The notes below the pieces were generated by a model. The model was not told the DNA's origin and made no database searches. It worked only from the letters and a program-made list of their open reading frames with translations. Below are positions 8,231 through 17,130 of a stretch of 50,988 nucleotides of DNA, one piece after another (position 1 is the stretch's first letter; each line of letters opens with the position of its first letter). The stretch is from NCBI GenBank assembly GCA_023382715.1, contig JAHDWP010000017.1, positions 17,772 through 68,759 of the forward strand, given 5' to 3'. Made by a program: the position numbers and the translations under genes. The stretch is from Anaerolineae bacterium. Its GTDB lineage: Bacteria; Chloroflexota; Anaerolineae; Aggregatilineales; Aggregatilineaceae.

Positions 8231-8446
8231 ATGCATCAGCATCCATTGGCAGAGGTGTTTGGTTTTCCAATTGACAATGGGTCGGAAAGAGCCAATCGCT
8301 ACCGGAAACACAAGCTCTGTCCCTACAACAACCGGGTTCCGAACTGCACCCAAGATAAGGCCAACAGTCCTTTAGGCGTCTGTAGCATTTTTACAGGCGC
8401 GCACAGCATCGCCATTACCTGTCCCATTCGCTTTCGCCAAGACTAG
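8231..8446 (+). pseudogene. NotI-like restriction endonuclease, N-terminal part (ends at in-frame amber)
   Basis: This 71-codon segment encodes the N-terminal Cys4 metal-binding portion of a NotI-family type II restriction endonuclease. Cys30 (KLCPYNNRVPNC), Cys39, Cys51 (PLGVCSIF) and Cys64 (TCPIRF) match the iron-binding cysteine arrangement known in NotI. The frame ends at a TAG at 8444-8446, and the same frame continues immediately with the catalytic half (8453-9112), so only one codon separates the parts. TAG is one substitution from TGG (Trp) or CAG (Gln). Either the gene is inactivated by a single nonsense mutation, or the stop is read through or suppressed, or the two parts are made as separate chains. 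The DNA is visibly less GC-rich than its surroundings, suggesting transfer. Confidence 0.75.
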
Positions 8447-8452
8447 CTGATA

Positions 8453-9112
8453 GTGGAAGAGGCAGCAGCGTTCTTCTTCCCTCCAGCCGCTAATTGGACA
8501 TCCCTGGGGAAAATTCGCCTTAATGATCGGGGCGGAAGATCGGCCGGCAATATTGATCTGGTGCTGGCTTCCTACGACGACAGAGGACGGGTGACCGATT
8601 TTGGCACGCTGGAAGTTCAGGCGGTCTATGTCTCTGGCAATATCCGCCAGCCGTTTGAGTACTACATGGAGAACCCCGCTAGGCGCTACGACCTGGACTG
8701 GGCCAACCGACCCAATTACCCCCGACCCGATTATCTTTCCTCTTCGCGCAAGAGACTTGTGCCGCAGCTCATCACCAAAGGCGGTATTCTCAGGCATTGG
8801 GGTATAAAGCAGGCTGTGGCGCTGCACGCTGAGTTCTTCCGAACACTGCCACTGCTACCTGAGGTTGAGCCACAAGAAGCGGATATGATCTGGTTGATCT
8901 ATGATTTGGCCTACGACTCTAAGGAGAAGCTGTATCATCTGAAGTTGGAGCGCACCGCGCATACTCTGTTCAGGCCGGTTCTGGATCAGATTATGACGGC
9001 TGAGCCTGGGCCTGTGGAGGAATTCATAGGTCTTTTGCAGGAGAAGCTGGATAAGAAACTGGAAGGCGAAGAAAATCCGCCCGACGCACCGACATTAGCC
9101 GATCTCTTGTAG
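8453..9112 (+). CDS. NotI-like restriction endonuclease, catalytic part
   Basis: A 219-residue reading frame opening at a GTG two codons after the amber stop that ends the N-terminal part, in the same frame. It carries the nuclease core: GNIDLVLASYDDRG followed by DFGTLEVQAVYVSGNI. This parallels the active-site segment of NotI, where the usual PD-(D/E)XK lysine is replaced by Gln (here Asp35, Glu54 and Gln56). Later family segments include KRLVPQLITKGGILRHWGIK. Without the Cys4 domain it may not fold or bind DNA properly. The stop codon lies 9 bases before the start of a Dam-type adenine methylase, the expected modification partner. Family assignment is by remembered resemblance to NotI and needs a profile search; the pairing with a methylase supports it. 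Confidence 0.75.
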   Translation: MEEAAAFFFPPAANWTSLGKIRLNDRGGRSAGNIDLVLASYDDRGRVTDFGTLEVQAVYVSGNIRQPFEYYMENPARRYDLDWANRPNYPRPDYLSSSRKRLVPQLITKGGILRHWGIKQAVALHAEFFRTLPLLPEVEPQEADMIWLIYDLAYDSKEKLYHLKLERTAHTLFRPVLDQIMTAEPGPVEEFIGLLQEKLDKKLEGEENPPDAPTLADLL

Positions 9113-9121
9113 GCAGAGTTC

Positions 9122-10009
9122 ATGAGCCAACTATACCTCCCAGGGCTGTCGCCGCTGCCGGCTGGGCATGTCGTGAATGTGGCGTCAGTCAAGCACCGCA
9201 GTCCTTTCAGGTATCCAGGCGGCAAAACCTGGCTGGTGCCGCGCATCTATCAATGGCTGAATAGCCTTCCTCACAGGCCAGCGCGTTTGGTCGAGCCTTT
9301 TGCTGGCGGCGCCATTGTAGGACTCACGGTGGCTGCCGAGCGCCTCACCGATCAGGTGATCCTGGTGGAGATTGACGATCAGGTTGCGGCAGTGTGGGAA
9401 ACGATCATTAATTGCGGCGAAGGCCTGTGGCTCGCCGAACAGATTGGAGACTTCCAACTCACCGCCGAGAACGTGGAGAGTTTTCTGCGCCAAGACAATC
9501 TGACGCCGCAAGAGCGCGCCCTGCAAACCATTGTCAGAAACCGGGTGAACAGGGGTGGAATTCTGGCTGAGGGCGCAGGTAAGCTCAAGTTCGGCGAAAA
9601 TGGCCGAGGCATTCGCTCGCGCTGGTACCCGGCGACCTTGTGGAAGCGGATCGTCGCTATTGACGCGATCCGTGACCGTCTCAGCTTCATACACGGAGAT
9701 GGTCTGGAAGTCATGCGCCAGTACGTCGGTGACAGCGGGACAGTCTTCTTCATTGATCCCCCCTATACAGCTTCTGAGAAGAAACCAGGGAGTCGCCTCT
9801 ACACTCACTGGCAGGTGGACCATGCGGAGTTATTCCGGCTTGCCAGGAGGCTGGAAGGCGACTTCCTGATGACCTGCGATAACGTGTCCGAAGTCCAGGC
9901 ACTGGCCGATCAGCACGGTTTCGATTCAGAAGCGGTGGCTATGAAGACCACGCATCACGCCCAGCTAACCGAACTGCTCATTGGGCGCGACCTCGACTGG
10001 CTCCGGTAG
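9122..10009 (+). CDS. Dam-family (D12 class) DNA adenine N6-methyltransferase
   Basis: A 295-residue alpha-class adenine methyltransferase. It shows the N-terminal FRYPGGK (residues 29-35) that contributes to SAM binding, the motif I loop EPFAGGA (58-64), and the catalytic motif IV DPPY (212-215). The length and motif order (X-I-TRD-IV) are typical of Dam/DpnM-like enzymes. It methylates adenine in a specific short sequence that cannot be predicted here. The start is 9 bases after the NotI-like endonuclease stop, so the two form an operon and a type II restriction-modification system. An intact methylase with a disrupted endonuclease would leave modification without restriction. Base composition is lower in GC than the flanks. 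Confidence 0.93.
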   Translation: MSQLYLPGLSPLPAGHVVNVASVKHRSPFRYPGGKTWLVPRIYQWLNSLPHRPARLVEPFAGGAIVGLTVAAERLTDQVILVEIDDQVAAVWETIINCGEGLWLAEQIGDFQLTAENVESFLRQDNLTPQERALQTIVRNRVNRGGILAEGAGKLKFGENGRGIRSRWYPATLWKRIVAIDAIRDRLSFIHGDGLEVMRQYVGDSGTVFFIDPPYTASEKKPGSRLYTHWQVDHAELFRLARRLEGDFLMTCDNVSEVQALADQHGFDSEAVAMKTTHHAQLTELLIGRDLDWLR

Positions 10010-10064
10010 TTCTTTGCTTCATCCCACGCACGCCACACAATCCGCGCCGCTCGAATTTGCCTAT

Positions 10065-10108
10065 TGGTCCTAATTGGCCCTATACGTGGCTCTATGGTCC
10101 TGTTACGA
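10065..10108 (+). promoter_or_regulatory. MocR-type operator/promoter region with repeated TGGTCC boxes
   Basis: Four similar boxes in direct orientation precede the MocR gene: TGGTCC (10065-10070), TGGCCC (10075-10080), TGGCTC (10087-10092) and TGGTCC (10095-10100). They are followed by TACGAT (10103-10108), which could be a -10 box only a few bases before the start codon. MocR regulators are known to bind direct repeats near their own promoters and often autoregulate. Box similarity is seen directly; function is inferred. Confidence 0.5.
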
Positions 10109-10115
10109 TAAAAGC

Positions 10116-11603
10116 ATGGAAATCCATTTGCTCGACGTGACGCTCGCCAAGGACTCGCTGGAGCCGATCTACCAGCAGATCGCGCGCCATTTCCGCGCGC
10201 AGATCGAAAGCGGGCGCATCGCCCCCGGCGACCGCCTGCCGCCTTCGCGCGACCTGGCTCGCCAGCTTGGCATCGGGCGGATCAGCGTGGTCAGCGCCTA
10301 CGCCCAGTTGCAGGCCGAGGGGCTGATCGCGGCGCACGCCGGGCGCGGCACCTACGTCAGCGCCGGGCGCGCGCCCGCGCGCGGTCTGGACAGCGCGCCG
10401 CATCCCTTCCCCGGCGCGCCGGACATCTCCATGCGCGAGATCACGCGGCTGGCCGAGCGGCCCGGCGTGATCGCCTTCAGCGGCGGCGCACCGCCGGAGG
10501 AGTTCCTGCCTGTGGAAGCGCTGCGCCACACGCTCAACCTGGTGCTGGATCGCGACGGCGCGGCGGCAGTCGCCTATGAAGAAGCGGACGGCTACCCGCC
10601 CCTGCGTGCCGGCGTGACCGAATACGTGTCGTCGCTGGGCATCCGCTGCCAGCCCGATGACGTGCTGATCACCGGGGGGACGCAGCAAGCGCTCGATCTC
10701 GTCGTGCAGACGGTGCTTGGCGAAGGGGACGCGCTGATCACGGCCAACCCGACCTATCTGGGGCTGCTGGATATCGCGCACGTGCGGCGCGTGCGCACGG
10801 TCGGCGTGCCGGTGGACGGCGATGGGATGCGCCTGGAGGCCGTCGAAGCCGCTATCCGCGAGCACCGCCCCGGCCTGATCTACGTTGCGCCGACCTTCCA
10901 CAACCCGACAGGCGCGGTGATGCCTCTGCACCGGCGGCGGCAGCTTCTGGCGCTGGCCGCGCAGTACAACATCCCTGTGCTGGAGGACGCGGTCTATCAC
11001 GAGCTGGGCTATCGCGGGGCGCCGCCGCCGCCGCTCAAGGCGCTCGACGAGAGCGGCCTGGTGCTGCACACCAGCGGCTTCTCGAAGATTCTGCTGCCGG
11101 GCACGCGCATCGGCTACGTGATCGCCAGCGGGCCGCTGCGCGAGCGACTGGCCCGCGTCAAGCAGGCGGCGGACATCTGCACGCCCGGCCTCAACCAGCG
11201 CGCGATCCACGTCTTCCTGGCCAACGGGGCGCTGGTGGGGCACCTCAATCGCGTGCGCCATGAGCTGCGCGAACGCTGCGCGGCGGCGTGCGCGGCGGCG
11301 ACGCGCTACCTGCCGCCGGGGTCGCAGTGGGCCGAGCCACATGGCGGCCTGTACCTGTGGGTGCGCCTGCCCGATGACGGCCCGACCGCCGCCGAACTCT
11401 ACGTCACCGCTATCCAGCACGGGGTGGCCTACGCCATCGGCACGCTCTTTTACACCGACGGCGGCGGGGGCCGCCACATCCGCCTGAACTTCGCTGCGCA
11501 CCCGCCCACGCGCATCGAGGAAGGCTTCCGCCGGCTGGGCGCGGCCTGGCAGGACTGGCAGCAGATGTATGCGCCGGCGGTGCGCCGCGCGCCGATTCTG
11601 TGA
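10116..11603 (+). CDS. MocR-type regulator: GntR HTH fused to class I aminotransferase domain
   Basis: A 495-residue fusion protein. Residues 15-82 form a GntR winged helix (PIYQQIARHFRAQIESGRI, LPPSRDLARQLGI, HAGRGTYVS). The remainder is a fold-type I PLP aminotransferase domain with ITGGTQQALDLV, the PLP-contacting FHNPTGAVM and the Schiff-base lysine in SGFSKILLPGTRIGYV. The ATG at 10116 is chosen because the GntR domain starts right after it; the frame stays open to 10074, but that would overlap the repeated operator boxes. MocR proteins typically use PLP or an amino-acid/PLP adduct as effector. With pdxS 1.5 kb downstream on the same strand, a PdxR-like role in vitamin B6 control is plausible, but GabR-, TauR- or amino-acid-related roles cannot be excluded. 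Confidence 0.9.
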   Translation: MEIHLLDVTLAKDSLEPIYQQIARHFRAQIESGRIAPGDRLPPSRDLARQLGIGRISVVSAYAQLQAEGLIAAHAGRGTYVSAGRAPARGLDSAPHPFPGAPDISMREITRLAERPGVIAFSGGAPPEEFLPVEALRHTLNLVLDRDGAAAVAYEEADGYPPLRAGVTEYVSSLGIRCQPDDVLITGGTQQALDLVVQTVLGEGDALITANPTYLGLLDIAHVRRVRTVGVPVDGDGMRLEAVEAAIREHRPGLIYVAPTFHNPTGAVMPLHRRRQLLALAAQYNIPVLEDAVYHELGYRGAPPPPLKALDESGLVLHTSGFSKILLPGTRIGYVIASGPLRERLARVKQAADICTPGLNQRAIHVFLANGALVGHLNRVRHELRERCAAACAAATRYLPPGSQWAEPHGGLYLWVRLPDDGPTAAELYVTAIQHGVAYAIGTLFYTDGGGGRHIRLNFAAHPPTRIEEGFRRLGAAWQDWQQMYAPAVRRAPIL

Positions 11604-11696
11604 GGGGCGGGCGGGTGTTTTTGTGCAGCAAGAATGACCGGGAATGGAAGGGCATGGCGCTCCGTGCTCAAGCTGTTGGTTGAGAGGAAAAAACTC

Positions 11697-13013
11697 GTGA
11701 AATTGAACTGTGCGCACGGTATCGCGTTGGTGCTGGTTCTGGTGATGGCCTGGCCGGGGCCGGCTCTGGCCCAGCCGCCCGATCCGCAGATGGTCGCCCA
11801 GGCGTTGCTTGACAACCTTGTCGCGGGCGAATTCGCGGCGGCCACTGTACACTTCGACGACACCATGTCAGGGGCGCTCCCGCCAGCCGCGCTTGAACAG
11901 ACGTGGGTCGCTCTCCAGCAGCAGGCGGGCGCTTTCCAGCGACAGCTTGGCACGAGCGCGCAGCTTGTGTCCGGCCACACAGTGGTTCTGATCACGCTCC
12001 AGTTCGAGCACATGGTGCTCGATGCCCAGATTGCGGTGAGTGGGGAGGGATTGGTCAGCGGGCTGTACTTCGTGCCGGGAGCGGTGCCTGGATACGCGGA
12101 CCTTGACGCCTTTATGGAACGGGCGGTCACTGTCGGCAGGGACGAATGGGCGCTGCCCGGCCTGCTAACCTTGCCCGCCGGCGAGGGACCATTCCCCGCA
12201 GTGGTGCTGGTGCACGGCTCCGGGCCACAGAACCGTGACGAGGCTATCGGCCCCAACAAGCCATTCCGCGACTTGGCCTGGGGGCTGGCCTCGAAAGGTG
12301 TCGCCGTGCTGCGCTATGACAAGCGCACGCTGGTTCATGGCGCGGCCATGGTCGAAGCCGGCGAGTTCACCGTAGACGACGAGACGGTGAACGACGCGCT
12401 GGCGGCGGTCGAGCTGTTGCGCGGCGTCGAGGAGATCGATCCGGATAGGATATTTGCCCTGGGGCACAGCCTGGGCGGGCTGCTGGCGCCGCGCATCGCC
12501 AGCCGCGATCCGGGCCTGGCCGGGGTGCTCATCCTGGCGGGCAGCACGCGCCCCTTCACCGAGGTATACCAGGCGCAGATCGAGTACCTGCTGGCGCTTG
12601 ACACCAGCCTGTCCGAAGAAGAGCGTGTGCGTCTGCTGGACGAAACGGCGCGTCTCGTTGAGGCAACCCGCGCCGTCGTTCCATCTACCGACCCGGCGAC
12701 GCTGCTCTTCGGCGCGCCTCCCAGCTACTGGCTGGACCTGAATGCCTACGATCCTGTGGGCGTCGCCCAGACGATCGCGCGGCCCATGCTCATCCTGCAG
12801 GGCGAGCGCGACTATCAGGTGACACTGGCCGACTTCCAGGGCTGGCAGGATGGTCTGGCCGGGCGCGAGGAGGTGACCTTCAAGCTGTATCTGCAGCTCA
12901 ACCACCTCTTCATCAGCGGCCAAGGCCCCATCACGCCGGCGGAGTACGAGCTGCCCGGCCACGTCGCTGCTGAGGTCATCGAAGACATCGCCCGTTGGAT
13001 TCTGGCTTACTGA
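11697..13013 (+). CDS. secreted alpha/beta hydrolase with N-terminal DUF3887-like domain
   Basis: A 438-residue exported hydrolase. The GTG at 11697 is chosen because a GAGAGGA site lies 8-10 bases upstream and the protein then begins with a classical signal peptide ([20 protein letters not shown], then ALAQ as a likely signal peptidase I site). Residues about 25-125 resemble the DUF3887 domain often found before this type of hydrolase. The catalytic domain has an oxyanion [10 protein letters not shown] segment, the nucleophile elbow GHSLGG, and late Asp (GERDYQ) and His (LNHLF) candidates. It probably acts outside the cell or in the envelope on an unknown ester or peptide. It lies between the MocR gene and pdxS, all on the same strand. 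Confidence 0.85.
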   Translation: MKLNCAHGIALVLVLVMAWPGPALAQPPDPQMVAQALLDNLVAGEFAAATVHFDDTMSGALPPAALEQTWVALQQQAGAFQRQLGTSAQLVSGHTVVLITLQFEHMVLDAQIAVSGEGLVSGLYFVPGAVPGYADLDAFMERAVTVGRDEWALPGLLTLPAGEGPFPAVVLVHGSGPQNRDEAIGPNKPFRDLAWGLASKGVAVLRYDKRTLVHGAAMVEAGEFTVDDETVNDALAAVELLRGVEEIDPDRIFALGHSLGGLLAPRIASRDPGLAGVLILAGSTRPFTEVYQAQIEYLLALDTSLSEEERVRLLDETARLVEATRAVVPSTDPATLLFGAPPSYWLDLNAYDPVGVAQTIARPMLILQGERDYQVTLADFQGWQDGLAGREEVTFKLYLQLNHLFISGQGPITPAEYELPGHVAAEVIEDIARWILAY

Positions 13014-13074
13014 GTCGGTACACTGTTCGCTTCTGGCACGCAGCCAGGCACAAACATCGCAAGGAGAAAAACAC

Positions 13075-13983
13075 ATGGCAGACAACACCCCCAACAACGG
13101 CGCGCAGAAGGGCACGGCAGCCCTCAAGCGCGGCCTGGCGCAGATGCTCAAGGGCGGCGTGATCATGGACGTGGTCACGCCGGAGCACGCGCAGATCGCC
13201 GAGGAAGCCGGCGCAGTCGCCGTCATGGCGCTGGAGCGCGTCCCGGCGGACATCCGCGTGAGCGGTGGCGTGGCCCGCATGAGCGACCCCGGCCTGATCG
13301 AGCGGATCATGGCCTCGGTCAGCATCCCGGTCATGGCCAAGTGCCGCATCGGGCACTTCGTCGAGGCGCAGGTGCTCGAAGCGATCGGTGTGGACTACAT
13401 TGACGAGAGCGAAGTGCTGACGCCCGCCGACGAGCAGTATCACATCAGCAAGCACGACTTTAAGGTGCCGTTTGTCTGCGGCTGCCGCAACCTGGGCGAG
13501 GCGCTGCGGCGCATCGGCGAGGGCGCGGCGATGATCCGCACCAAAGGCGAGGCCGGCACCGGCGACGTGGTCGAGGCGGTGCGCCACGCCCGCGCCGTGC
13601 TCGGCGAGATTCGCCGCCTGACGACGATGCGCGAAGACGAGCTGATGACCTACGCCAAAGAGATCGGCGCGCCCTACGAGCTGGTCAAGGAGACCGCCGA
13701 GCTGGGTCGGCTGCCGGTGGTCAACTTCGCGGCGGGCGGCGTGGCGACCCCCGCTGATGCCGCGCTGATGATGCAGCTTGGCGTGGACGGCGTGTTCGTC
13801 GGCTCCGGCATCTTCAAGAGCGGCGACCCGGCCAGGCGGGCCAAGGCCATCGTCGAGGCGGTGACGCACTACACTGACCCGAAGATCATCGCAGAGGTCA
13901 GCCGTGACCTGGGCGAGCCAATGGTCGGCATCGGCGTGACGACCCTGCCGGTTGAGGAGCGCATCGCCGGGCGCGGGTGGTAA
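13075..13983 (+). CDS. pdxS: pyridoxal 5'-phosphate synthase, lyase subunit PdxS
   Basis: A 302-residue PdxS (SNZ family), which builds PLP from ribose 5-phosphate, glyceraldehyde 3-phosphate and ammonia in the DXP-independent vitamin B6 route. The whole chain fits: [30 protein letters not shown], the substrate-binding lysine in [14 protein letters not shown] (Lys89), [11 protein letters not shown], the second lysine in [16 protein letters not shown], and [16 protein letters not shown] near the C-terminus. An AAGGAG site precedes the ATG. The glutaminase partner PdxT is usually adjacent in bacteria but is not found downstream or elsewhere in this window; the next gene is an acyl-CoA synthetase. 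A MocR regulator lies upstream. Confidence 0.97.
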   Translation: MADNTPNNGAQKGTAALKRGLAQMLKGGVIMDVVTPEHAQIAEEAGAVAVMALERVPADIRVSGGVARMSDPGLIERIMASVSIPVMAKCRIGHFVEAQVLEAIGVDYIDESEVLTPADEQYHISKHDFKVPFVCGCRNLGEALRRIGEGAAMIRTKGEAGTGDVVEAVRHARAVLGEIRRLTTMREDELMTYAKEIGAPYELVKETAELGRLPVVNFAAGGVATPADAALMMQLGVDGVFVGSGIFKSGDPARRAKAIVEAVTHYTDPKIIAEVSRDLGEPMVGIGVTTLPVEERIAGRGW

Positions 13984-14200
13984 GCGAGATCAGGGGCGGG
14001 GCGCGTTCCTCAGGGGAATGTGCCCCTCCTTTTCAGCACGACTATCGCGTAGACTACCCACTCCGTTTTCCGCAACCTAAAGAACCGCCCCGCCGCAGAC
14101 TTCAAGCGCCTCGTTTCCCCCTTTGCCCCCAACCGCCTTTTGTGGCACGATCAGCGCCAGCACGCTGGCCTGACTGTTATTCTTGCCCCAGGAGAGATTT

Positions 14201-16315
14201 ATGCCCGACACAACGCTCGATCTTTTCTTTCGTCCGCATGGCGTCGCCGTGATCGGTGCCTCGCGCGACTCGCAGAAGCTCGGTCACGGCGTAGTCCGCA
14301 ACCTGGTCAAGTATGGCTACACCGGGCCGATCTACCCGATCAATCCCCACGCCGCCGACATCTACGACCGGCGCGCCTATCCCTCCGTGCTCGAAGCGCC
14401 CGACCCGCTCGATCTGGTCGTCCTCGCTGTCCCGGCGCGGAACGTCCCCGCCGAGCTGGAACTGTGCGGGCAGCGCGGGATCAAGGCGGCCATCGTCATC
14501 AGCGGCGGCTTCCGCGAAGTGGGGCCAGAGGGCGCTGCGCGCGAGCGCGAAGTCGTGCGGATCGCCCGCCAGTACGGGATGCGTCTGCTCGGCCCGAACG
14601 GGATCGGCATCATTGACACGCACACCCCGCTCAACACGACCTTCGTCAGGGGGGCGCCGCTCCCCGGCGACATCGCCTTCCTGTCGCAGTCAGGCGCGAT
14701 CTGCGCGCTGGTGCTGGACTGGGCGCCGGGGGCGGGCATCGGTTTCAGTCGTCTGGTCAGCCTGGGCAACCAGGCCGATATTGACGAGGCGGAGATGCTC
14801 AGCGCCATCGGGCGCGACGAGGAGACGCGGGTGATCACCGCCTATATCGAGGGCGTGTCCGATGGTCGGGCCTTCGTTGAGGCGGCCAGCGAGGTGGCGC
14901 GCCGGCTGCCGATCATCGCCCTGAAGGCCGGGCGCAAGTCCGGCGGGGCGGCGGCGGTCGCCAGCCACACCGGGGCGCTGGCCGGGCGGGAGGAAGCATA
15001 TGACGCCGCCTTCCGGCGGGCGGGCGTGCTGCGCGCCGGCACCATGGAGGAGCTGTTCGACTGGGGCCGGGCGCTGGCCTGGCAGCCTCTCCCCCGGGGC
15101 AACCGCGTGGCCATCCTCACCAATTCCGGCGGGCCGGGCATCCTGGCGGTGGACGCTATCGAAGCGGCGGGGATGCAGCTCGCCCCGCTCGCCGAGGAGA
15201 CGAAGGCGTTCATGCGCAAGCGCGTCCCGGCGGCGGCCAGCGTCAACAACCCGGTAGACATCCTGGCCGGGCCAGGGCCGGCCACTTACGCGCTATGCCT
15301 CGACGCCCTGCTGAGCGATCCCGCGGTGGATGCGGTGGTCGTCATCACTCCGCCGCAGGACTGGTTTGCGCCGCTCAGCCTGGCCGAAGTGATCGCTGAG
15401 TTCAACGGGCGGGGTAAGCCGGTGCTGACCGTCATCATGGGGTTGGACCCGGCCAGCGATGCGACCGCCACGCTGCACCGCCGCCGCGTGCCCAATTTCG
15501 CCTTTCCGGAGCGCGTGGGCAGCGCTCTGGCGGCGATGTGGCAGCGCCAGCAGTGGCTCGATGCCCACAGCGAGCCGCTCCAGTCGCCGCCGCCAGGCTG
15601 CGACCGCCTGGCGGCGCGCGCGGCCCTGGAGTCCGCGCCGGCGGATGGGTGGCTGCCCCCGGAGGCGCTCGATGCGCTGCTCGAAGCCTACGGCATTCGC
15701 GTGCCGGGCGCGGGGCTGGTCGCCGACGCCGACGCTGCTGCGGCGCTGGCCGGGCAGATCGGCTACCCGGTCGCGCTCAAGCTGGCGGCAGCGGACGTGG
15801 TACACAAGAGCGAGATCGGCGGCGTGGCCCTCAACCTGGACGGGCCGGAAGCGGTGCGCGCTGCCTTCGCCGACCTGCTGGCCCGCGCTCGCGCGCACGG
15901 CGTGCCGGAGACGGCCCTCAAGGGCGCGTTCGTGCAGAAGATGATCCCGCCGGGCGTGGACCTGATCGTGGGCATCGTGCGCGATGCGCAGTTCGGGCCG
16001 CTGATCATGGCCGGCGTGGGCGGCACGCAGGTCGAATTGCTGCGCGACGTGGCCTTCGAGCTGGCCCCACTGACGCCCCGGCAAGCCGGTGAGCTGCTCG
16101 ACCGCACCGGCGCGGGCAGGCTGCTGGCGGGCTTCCGCGGCGCGCCGCCCGCCGACCGCGCGGCGGCGATTGAAGTCATCGTGCGCCTGGCCCAGCTTGC
16201 CTACGATCACCCAGAGGTGGCCGAAATTGAGATCAACCCGCTGATGGTCATGCGCGGCGAGGCGGGCGCGTGGGCCGTAGACGCGCGGGCGCGCGTGGAG
16301 CGCGGCCAGGCCTAG
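14201..16315 (+). CDS. acyl-CoA/acetate-CoA ligase (ADP-forming), fused alpha and beta
   Basis: A 704-residue fused NDP-forming acyl-CoA synthetase. The ATG at 14201 follows GGAGAG and starts at the CoA-binding domain. The order is: CoA-binding Rossmann domain (about 5-130; VAVIGASRDSQKLGHGVVRN, GPNGIGIID), succinyl-CoA ligase-like domains (about 145-450) with the phosphorylated histidine expected in VASHTGALAG (His256), then the ATP-grasp domain (about 480-704; YPVALKLAAADVVHKSEIGG, EINPLMV). These enzymes interconvert acyl-CoA plus ADP and Pi with acid, CoA and ATP, allowing ATP formation from acetyl- or other acyl-CoA. Substrate range cannot be read. Related PatZ proteins carry an extra GNAT domain, which is absent here. 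Confidence 0.93.
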   Translation: MPDTTLDLFFRPHGVAVIGASRDSQKLGHGVVRNLVKYGYTGPIYPINPHAADIYDRRAYPSVLEAPDPLDLVVLAVPARNVPAELELCGQRGIKAAIVISGGFREVGPEGAAREREVVRIARQYGMRLLGPNGIGIIDTHTPLNTTFVRGAPLPGDIAFLSQSGAICALVLDWAPGAGIGFSRLVSLGNQADIDEAEMLSAIGRDEETRVITAYIEGVSDGRAFVEAASEVARRLPIIALKAGRKSGGAAAVASHTGALAGREEAYDAAFRRAGVLRAGTMEELFDWGRALAWQPLPRGNRVAILTNSGGPGILAVDAIEAAGMQLAPLAEETKAFMRKRVPAAASVNNPVDILAGPGPATYALCLDALLSDPAVDAVVVITPPQDWFAPLSLAEVIAEFNGRGKPVLTVIMGLDPASDATATLHRRRVPNFAFPERVGSALAAMWQRQQWLDAHSEPLQSPPPGCDRLAARAALESAPADGWLPPEALDALLEAYGIRVPGAGLVADADAAAALAGQIGYPVALKLAAADVVHKSEIGGVALNLDGPEAVRAAFADLLARARAHGVPETALKGAFVQKMIPPGVDLIVGIVRDAQFGPLIMAGVGGTQVELLRDVAFELAPLTPRQAGELLDRTGAGRLLAGFRGAPPADRAAAIEVIVRLAQLAYDHPEVAEIEINPLMVMRGEAGAWAVDARARVERGQA

Positions 16316-16350
16316 ACCTATTCAGAAAGGGACTATTCAAGGGGATCGCA

Positions 16351-17130
16351 ATGCCTCAAGCCAACGGAATCACCCCAGGGCCGTTCTTTCTCTCCGGCGG
16401 GCCGGTGGGCGTGCTGCTCATTCACGGCTTCACCGGCTCCCCGCCGGAGATGCGCCGGCTCGGCGATTTCCTGTATGGCGAGGGGCTGACTGTCTCCGCG
16501 CCGCTGCTGCCCGGCCACGGCACCACAGTGGCCGACTGCAACAGCGTGCGCTGGCAGCAGTGGACTGCGCACGTGGAGGGCGCGCTGGACGACTTGCGGG
16601 CGCGCTGCGCCACCGTCTTCGTGGGCGGGCTTTCGATGGGCGGCGTGCTGGCCCTGCATCTGGCCGCTCAGCACCCCGACCTGGCCGGAGCGCTGCTCTA
16701 CGCGCCGGCGATCCAGCTTTCGAACGGCTGGGGCCGATGGATCGCGCCCCTGCTCAAACACGTGCGGCGCACGATGCCCAAAGACAAGGATAGCTGGGCA
16801 GACCCGGACGCCCGCGCCCTGGGATGGAGCTACCGCGAGTATCCGGTGGCGGGCGCGCACCAGCTTTTCAGGCTGATCGCCCACGTCCGGCGCGCGCTGC
16901 CGCGCGTGACCGTCCCCTTGCTGATCGTCACCAGCCAGGCCGACCGCACTGTGCCGCCAGCCGTCGCCGACCTGATCGCGCGCAGCGTGGCGACGCAGAA
17001 CATCACCCGCCTCAACCTGGAACGGTCGAGCCACGTGGTGACGCTCGATGCGGACTGGCAGCTCGTGGCGGAGCAGTCAGTGGCGTTTATCCGCGCTCAG
17101 TTGCCCGCAGATTCCGAGGCAGAGACCTGA
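16351..17130 (+). CDS. alpha/beta hydrolase, carboxylesterase-like
   Basis: A 259-residue hydrolase resembling the Est30-type carboxylesterase/monoacylglycerol lipase group. The ATG at 16351 begins right before the first strand. Features are GVLLIHGFTGSPPEMRRLG (oxyanion HGF), the nucleophile Ser95 in GGLSMGG, the acid Asp in TSQADRTVP and the His in SSHVVTLD; all three triad members are present. It has no signal peptide and should be cytoplasmic. It follows the acyl-CoA synthetase with a 35-base gap on the same strand, so the two may be co-transcribed and could feed released acids into CoA ligation (inference). Its last 34 bases overlap the 3' end of the convergent membrane protein gene. Confidence 0.9.
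   Translation: MPQANGITPGPFFLSGGPVGVLLIHGFTGSPPEMRRLGDFLYGEGLTVSAPLLPGHGTTVADCNSVRWQQWTAHVEGALDDLRARCATVFVGGLSMGGVLALHLAAQHPDLAGALLYAPAIQLSNGWGRWIAPLLKHVRRTMPKDKDSWADPDARALGWSYREYPVAGAHQLFRLIAHVRRALPRVTVPLLIVTSQADRTVPPAVADLIARSVATQNITRLNLERSSHVVTLDADWQLVAEQSVAFIRAQLPADSEAET

Noticed and set aside
8084-8353. A minus-strand 89-codon frame opposite the start of the NotI-like gene
   Set aside because: No motif or ribosome-binding support, and it conflicts with the Cys4-encoding plus-strand frame.
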